64,000 bases of DNA from positions 15,082,298 to 15,146,297 of the forward strand of contig OY986440.1 of assembly GCA_963920525.1 (NCBI GenBank). Direction: 5' to 3'. Source of the DNA: Dichetophora obliterata. Taxonomy: Eukaryota > Arthropoda > Insecta > Diptera > Sciomyzidae. Positions 59,560-64,000 of the stretch are shown here, piece after piece. Numbering within the stretch: position 1 is the stretch's first letter; each line of letters opens with the position of its first letter. The position numbers and the translations under genes were made by a program. A model generated the notes under the pieces. It had not been told where the DNA came from and ran no database searches. It saw only the letters and a program-made list of their open reading frames with translations.

Positions 59560-59990
59560 AGCAATTGGATGATATAGTGTTTTGTATTAGCGATTGGAGT
59601 TGTCCACTAGGCCAGTGTGCGATACAAGTATTTGCAAATTATTACCAATTTATAGAATAGGTTATGGCTGTCCAAACGGTGCAATTAATTTCATTGCGAT
59701 ACGAATTAATCTTTTGAGACCTGCGCTGGCTCGCTTGACCTACCTCCACCATCGAAAACATATCATCAACCAAACCCAAACGATCTAATGGCGGTAGCTC
59801 TGTATTTCTTACAGCTGGCACAAGTTTCTTCAGCATATTTTCAGAGTAACGCGTGCGACAATAGCCTACAGTACCAGGATTAATATAAATCCAATCGTCT
59901 GCGTTTACATCGTCCAGCACTTCTTCACATGATTTCTTAACAAACAAGAAAGTTTTTGCAATTTTTGTTAGATGCTCTGAAGTAGGTTAG
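59560..59990 (-). pseudogene. Psa: Fragment of a puromycin-sensitive aminopeptidase gene (M1 family, ERAP1-C-like region)
   Basis: On the minus strand: PTSEHLTKIAKTFLFVKK, then DDWIYINPGTVGYCRTRYSE, ELPPLDRLGLVDDMFSMVEV and NSYRNEINCTVWTAI. These are conserved segments of the C-terminal domain of animal puromycin-sensitive aminopeptidase. A short deletion or shift joins GQASQ to SYRNE, and another frameshift near 59650 precedes NNLQILVSHTGLVDN and a stop. Neither the zinc site HExxH nor the rest of the protein is present. It is therefore a displaced gene piece, perhaps captured by a transposon, or a decayed exon of a neighbouring duplicate. The lack of clean splice sites favours a pseudogene. 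Confidence 0.8.
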
Positions 59991-59999
59991 CTTGAAATA

Positions 60000-61440
60000 T
60001 AATACAAATCTAATCGAATCTCTTATAAATTTTTTGTGATAAGCTGCTTACTGGCTGCAAAAAATAAAAGTAAAAACAATGTTTGCAAAGGAGTAATAAA
60101 TAAATTTACCTTATTCTCGTTCCAAAAAATTGCTTCTCAGTTTATTTATTTTAATTATACAAACTAAAATTTGTATAATACATACAAATCGTATGCAAAT
60201 TGACAGCTTGCCAGAACAGCACTGATATTATGACGTACATGCGCAGAACGACAATTTTGTTGTACACTTTTTTTGTCTTCAGCGTAATCTTTGTATTCTA
60301 TCATTCTTGGCTATTGGTTAGGTTTTTACATTTGCTCAGTTTTATCTATCTTTATGACAACTTATTCGAACAAAAATTATATTCTGCAAATGTACTCGAA
60401 AATACCTTTCCAACGATGTAAGATTTATGTGGATATGCTGACGTTAACACAGGTAAAATGGTACCTCAATTTTTTTGTTTGCGTAATAATATATAGATTC
60501 TGTTTTAATATGTGGCACAAGGACGCAAGAATAATATAAAGAAGATCACGCCTTAAGTGCGCAGAAATGGCAATCTACTGCGCAGGCCTACGTCATAAGT
60601 GAAAATACATTCAAACAAAAAAATCACATAAACAACAAACGAAACTAAGCAAATGAATCTGATTGGCTAATTGGGAAACAAACGAAATACACACAAAGAA
60701 ACAGTCATACTGCTCTCAAAATAAATCGAACAACATAGCTATTTTTTTGTGAAGGGGTCCACACGGAAGTTAACACCCCAATAAAATATAAAATTTTTAT
60801 CAAAAATAGTAATGAAAAATATTAAAATTTTTTCTGTGCAAGCGTTGTTTTTTTTATTTAAAATTATTTCTTTTAAAAAACCAAGATTTTATAAAACAAT
60901 GAGGAGATTTTCAAATCGATAACCCCTATTAAAAATGTTTTACTACGTTTTTTTCAGTCAGTTTGACTCTCTTTTCTCTTGCACTTCTGACGTCACATGC
61001 ACGTGCTCACAAAGAGAGCGGACATGCTCAAGGCGGAATCTTGAATATATAATTCTTGCAAGGACGTACATTTCTTCATTTAATATTTGATATTCGTAAA
61101 GTCTTTCGTATTTTACAGTCTTAAATGTTACAACATTCTCAGTCCCTTGGAAAGCATCATTTGAAAAGCATTTCGAATTTCATTAAAATGCTTAGTAGCA
61201 TAAATGTGTAAATGAAAAAAAGTTCATCTTTGATTAAGAACATATTTTTCATGAGTCCAAATTAGTGAAAACCACTTCTATCAGGTTCCAGCAAAATAAG
61301 AAAATCTCGTCTATAATAACAACCATACTCAAAATCCACCTATTAATCCACCTAAATAAATTTTCGATTCAGTATTTTCATAAATGAAAGACTGTAAATA
61401 TTCTATTATGTTTTTTTCGAGTTCAACTAATTTTAATTCC
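60000..61440. other. Unassigned AT-rich stretch
   Basis: No recognised domain or element end. CTTAAGTGCGCAGAAATGGC at about 60552 and its GC-rich surroundings stand out from the AT background. Confidence 0.35.
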
Positions 61441-61441
61441 T

Positions 61442-61627
61442 TCATATATTTATAAAATTATTTGTTGTTGAACTTTGTTTGATAAGTTCTCTATGTTTAG
61501 CTTCAAACCTCATAATACACCAAGTATGAATCCCTGGTCCTAGATTTGGTATTACTAAAGGATAATGCATAAGCATATGATGCGTTGGTATAAGGCTTAA
61601 TTTATACTGATTTAAAATGCATTTCAA
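61442..61627 (-). pseudogene. Fragment of a CACTA-type transposase, same family as 13586-20236
   Basis: HHMLMHYPLVIPNLGPGIHT followed by MRFEAKHRELIKQSS aligns by eye with the HLITHYPTVLKNSGPLRNYW ... FKYEANHKQFK segment of the transposase at 14382-13773, but with many substitutions, so it is a different, older copy. It is followed upstream by the 3' end of a LINE. Confidence 0.75.
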
Positions 61628-61749
61628 ATGATTTTTTTTGATTTTTCATTTATTGAGCAAATATGTTGGCATATAAGAACAAGTCTTTTGAGTGCCGCAA
61701 AAAAAGTTAAATCACAATTGGGTTTACTTATGTTAAACTTGATTAAGAA

Positions 61750-63440
61750 CTAGAAATTAAATTAATTGCGAATGAGAAAAATAATATGCAACAAGTTTAA
61801 GCAATATTAAAAATGCAAACAAAATAATTACATAATGTGAGAATGGCTATTGATATATAAGATATGATAAAATGATATATTTAACAATTCAAAATGAAGC
61901 AGTTCAAAAGAGAGATAGGAGAAGATAGAAAGCAAGAAGATAGATTAGAGTTATGAGAAGTATTCAAAAATTAAACGCTTGAAGGCTGTGTTGTTGGAAA
62001 CTACTTTAATGTTATTCGGTAAAGAATTCCACAGTCTAATTGCACTGACGAAAAAAAGCCTGCTAGAGTTTTTATAATGATGACTTGGTATCACAAGGTT
62101 CATACTTCGAGCTGACCTGCAGAACTGAAGGTTTTCAAAAAGGTAATGTGGGCAGCGCGTGTAAATAATCTTATGCAGTAATAAGCAATTTTTCGCTTCA
62201 AGATAACGAAAAAAGCAGCAACAAAGTAATTTTGTGCGGAAAAGTGACACATGGTCAAACTTCTTCAATCCATAAAGATAACGGGTAGCATTATTCAGAG
62301 CAACTAGGTGCTTGTGGGATGACCGTGAATCCAGATTGCTATAAACGACTTCCGAATAAGTGATTATAGACATCAGCAGCTGCAAGAATAGTTTTCGTCG
62401 CGTTTCTACGGGAACAAATGCTGCAGTCATTCTCAGATTTCTTAATACAAAAAAACCTTACTCACGCAAGAGTTTATGTGATCTACACAAGACAGAGAAG
62501 TATTTATTTGGAAGCCAAGATTTTTAACCTTACTAACAACTTTTAATTCAACATTGCTAAGAAAGATTGGGGAAAGATCGAGATTTGATAAGGGCATATT
62601 AGAGATTGGTAAGACGTACGATTTTTGTGGGTTGAGCTTAAGTTGGTTAGCTTTAGCCCATTCTGCTACAGTGTATAAATCTTCATTCATTCTGACACAT
62701 AGATCTTCGATTAACCCGACAGGTCTGGAAAAATACAGCTGAATGTCGTCAGCATATGCATGCATTGTTACGTTATTGCACTGATTGAATATGTCATTGA
62801 TGAACATTGAAAATAGAAGTGGGTCAAGAACCGAGCCTTGAGGAACTGCATTAGAAGAATGCCTTTATGATGAAAAACTAGTGCGCACTTTCAATCCCTG
62901 TGTTATACCGCATAAATAACTTTTTAAAAGTCGGACTGAATTGTCAGAAAATCCAAAATGATACTTGAGTTTCTTGCATAGTAAGTTGTGGTTCACGATA
63001 TCAAAAGCTTTTGAAAAGTCTAGTAGGCGGAGCAGACATGTCCCTTATCAAATGAATTCTAACATCATCCATTATTTTAACCATAGCAGTAGAACAGATA
63101 TGGTCAGGACGAAAACCAGACTGATGATCTGACATAAGACCGAATGTGCATATGTGGTTGGAGATCTGCTCCGCCATTATAGATTCACAAACCTTAGATA
63201 TTGATGACAACAAACTAATGGGTCTAAAGTCACCCGGCTCACAAGCATTGTCTTTTTTAGCAATTGGAATAATAGTTGCTACCTTCCAGATTGCAGGGTA
63301 GCACGAGATAGTGAAGCTGTGATTAATTATGTGAACAAAAGGGCTGAGCACATAGGGTAATATGAGTTTAAGAAACTTAGTTGAGATTTCATCTTCACCG
63401 GAAGCATTTGATTTGATTTTAGCTATAGCGTGCACGATAT
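61750..63440 (-). mobile_element. Second CR1/L2-like LINE copy, 5'-truncated, minus strand
   Basis: Same family as 16935-19330. The coding part is 63435-61951 and a CT-rich 3' UTR (plus-strand GA-rich) extends to about 61750. The 5' truncation point near 63440 abuts a different element. Confidence 0.82.
61951..63435 (-). pseudogene. LINE reverse transcriptase (CR1/L2-like), frameshifted
   Basis: 63435-63001 has DFRPISLLSSISKVCESIM and HQSGFRPDHICST. A frameshift near 63045 moves LLDFSKAFDIVNH to another frame, and [18 protein letters not shown] follows. 62807-62442 has [12 protein letters not shown]. After a further shift, 62430-61951 ends in RLFFVSAIRLWNSLPNNIK. The motif order and spacing match the plus-strand copy. 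Several shifts and stops show that it is inactive. Confidence 0.85.
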
Positions 63441-63449
63441 CTAGTATAA

Positions 63450-63968
63450 CTAACCGCGATAAAATTGACGGAAGGTCTGACGGAAGAATGTGACGGAAAG
63501 TCTATAAGTAGACGGACTAGGGATGTGCAACTGCCAGAAAAAGTCGACTTTGCTCAGATTAACGGAGTTGTTGAGTTTTGGTATTGTTGGTCTCATCATA
63601 GGATTAATATCTCTGCATATATTGTGTTGCTGGTAAAATATTTCCTCTACATTACTATAAGGGACATGGTTATCAGTCAGGGGTTGTGTTTGATCTAGAT
63701 TGCTAGCTTCTTGTTGTGTCTCGTTAGGTATGGGATGATTTTGTTCAATGTTATTACTTATATCTGCAGCAGTTCGCGTTGATTCTTTGATAATGTTTCT
63801 TCTGATTTCTGGTATTAGATTGTTTCTATGTATGACTCGATTTTGGTCTGCTAGTCTTTGTTCAGTAACGTTGAATTCTGGATGCTGTGCTACGAATATT
63901 GATCGGAGTTGAGTTCGATAACCTGCAAGGTTCTGCTCTTGTATGGCTACAATGGAATATGTGCGCAA
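63450..63968 (-). CDS. Partial ORF from an unidentified retroelement
   Basis: 172 open codons ending at 63450. The first 60 residues have the motif EFNVTEQRLADQNRVIHRNN followed by LIPEIRRNI, which resembles a segment upstream of the reverse transcriptase in several insect LINEs. The rest is Asn/Gln/Pro-rich. It may extend beyond the window. The clade could not be settled. Confidence 0.5.
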   Translation of the reverse strand: MRTYSIVAIQEQNLAGYRTQLRSIFVAQHPEFNVTEQRLADQNRVIHRNNLIPEIRRNIIKESTRTAADISNNIEQNHPIPNETQQEASNLDQTQPLTDNHVPYSNVEEIFYQQHNICRDINPMMRPTIPKLNNSVNLSKVDFFWQLHIPSPSTYRLSVTFFRQTFRQFYRG

Positions 63969-64000
63969 TAAATCTTATTTTATTTCATTTGTCCATTTTC

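Overview
This window looks like a piece of a higher-dipteran (cyclorrhaphan fly) genome: AT-rich, almost entirely made of transposable elements, with one recognisable conserved host gene. The host gene is an S-adenosylhomocysteine-hydrolase-like (IRBIT/AhcyL1-type) gene on the + strand. Its visible exons lie at 38537-40031 and 50759-51914, with GT-AG junctions that keep the reading frame. The element families are typical of flies: rosa-type DD41D mariners, Tc1, piggyBac, hAT, Helitrons with TC...CTAG ends, BEL/Pao, Jockey and CR1/L2-like LINEs, and tRNA-derived SINEs. A tephritid or a relative is plausible, but the sequence alone does not prove it.

Layout. 1-840 is the 3' end of an env-bearing LTR element (env tail, polypurine tract, LTR). 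840-9317 holds a small foldback, two decayed DD41D mariners (3803-4736 and about 6120-6640), a tRNA-derived SINE (6702-6990) and a pair of roughly 350-bp inverted repeats (3250-3670 and 7105-7440). 9318-24110 is a nested stack: a foldback split by a hAT-like element with an 8-bp target duplication (9426-23973). That hAT was in turn split by a 12-kb CACTA-like element (9683-21796) and by a mariner (22412-23726). The CACTA-like element was itself hit by a Helitron (14383-16090) and a LINE (about 16935-19330). It carries two minus-strand genes: a zinc-finger/transposase gene, and an intron-containing second gene starting 93 bp downstream.

24380-25372 is a 993-bp hAT-type foldback with an exact 8-bp duplication. 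26311-32220 is a Jockey LINE cut by a SINE, a Tc1 element, a hAT and a Helitron. 34829-37247 is a broken piggyBac flanked by TTAA. 38537-51914 is the AhcyL1-like gene; its 10.7-kb intron holds a hAT fragment, a BEL/Pao element (41103-48935, 5-bp duplication AAAAC, two LTRs of very different length) and a SINE. 51915-59000 is repeats and foldbacks (52998-53759, 53961-54269, 17-bp tandem array at 57117-57240). 59070-59990 has a THAP-like start and a fragment of a puromycin-sensitive aminopeptidase gene. 61442-63968 has another CACTA-transposase fragment beside a second copy of the CR1/L2-like LINE.

No CRISPR, rRNA or functional tRNA was seen. Nearly every element coding region carries stops or frameshifts. 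The best preserved are the mariner at 22522-23610, which is open throughout but has Tyr in place of the first catalytic Asp, and the split CACTA-like element, whose two genes can largely be read through their introns and insertions. The most notable structures are the CACTA-like element with its second gene, the depth of nesting, and the hairpin inside the intron of the hAT transposase.
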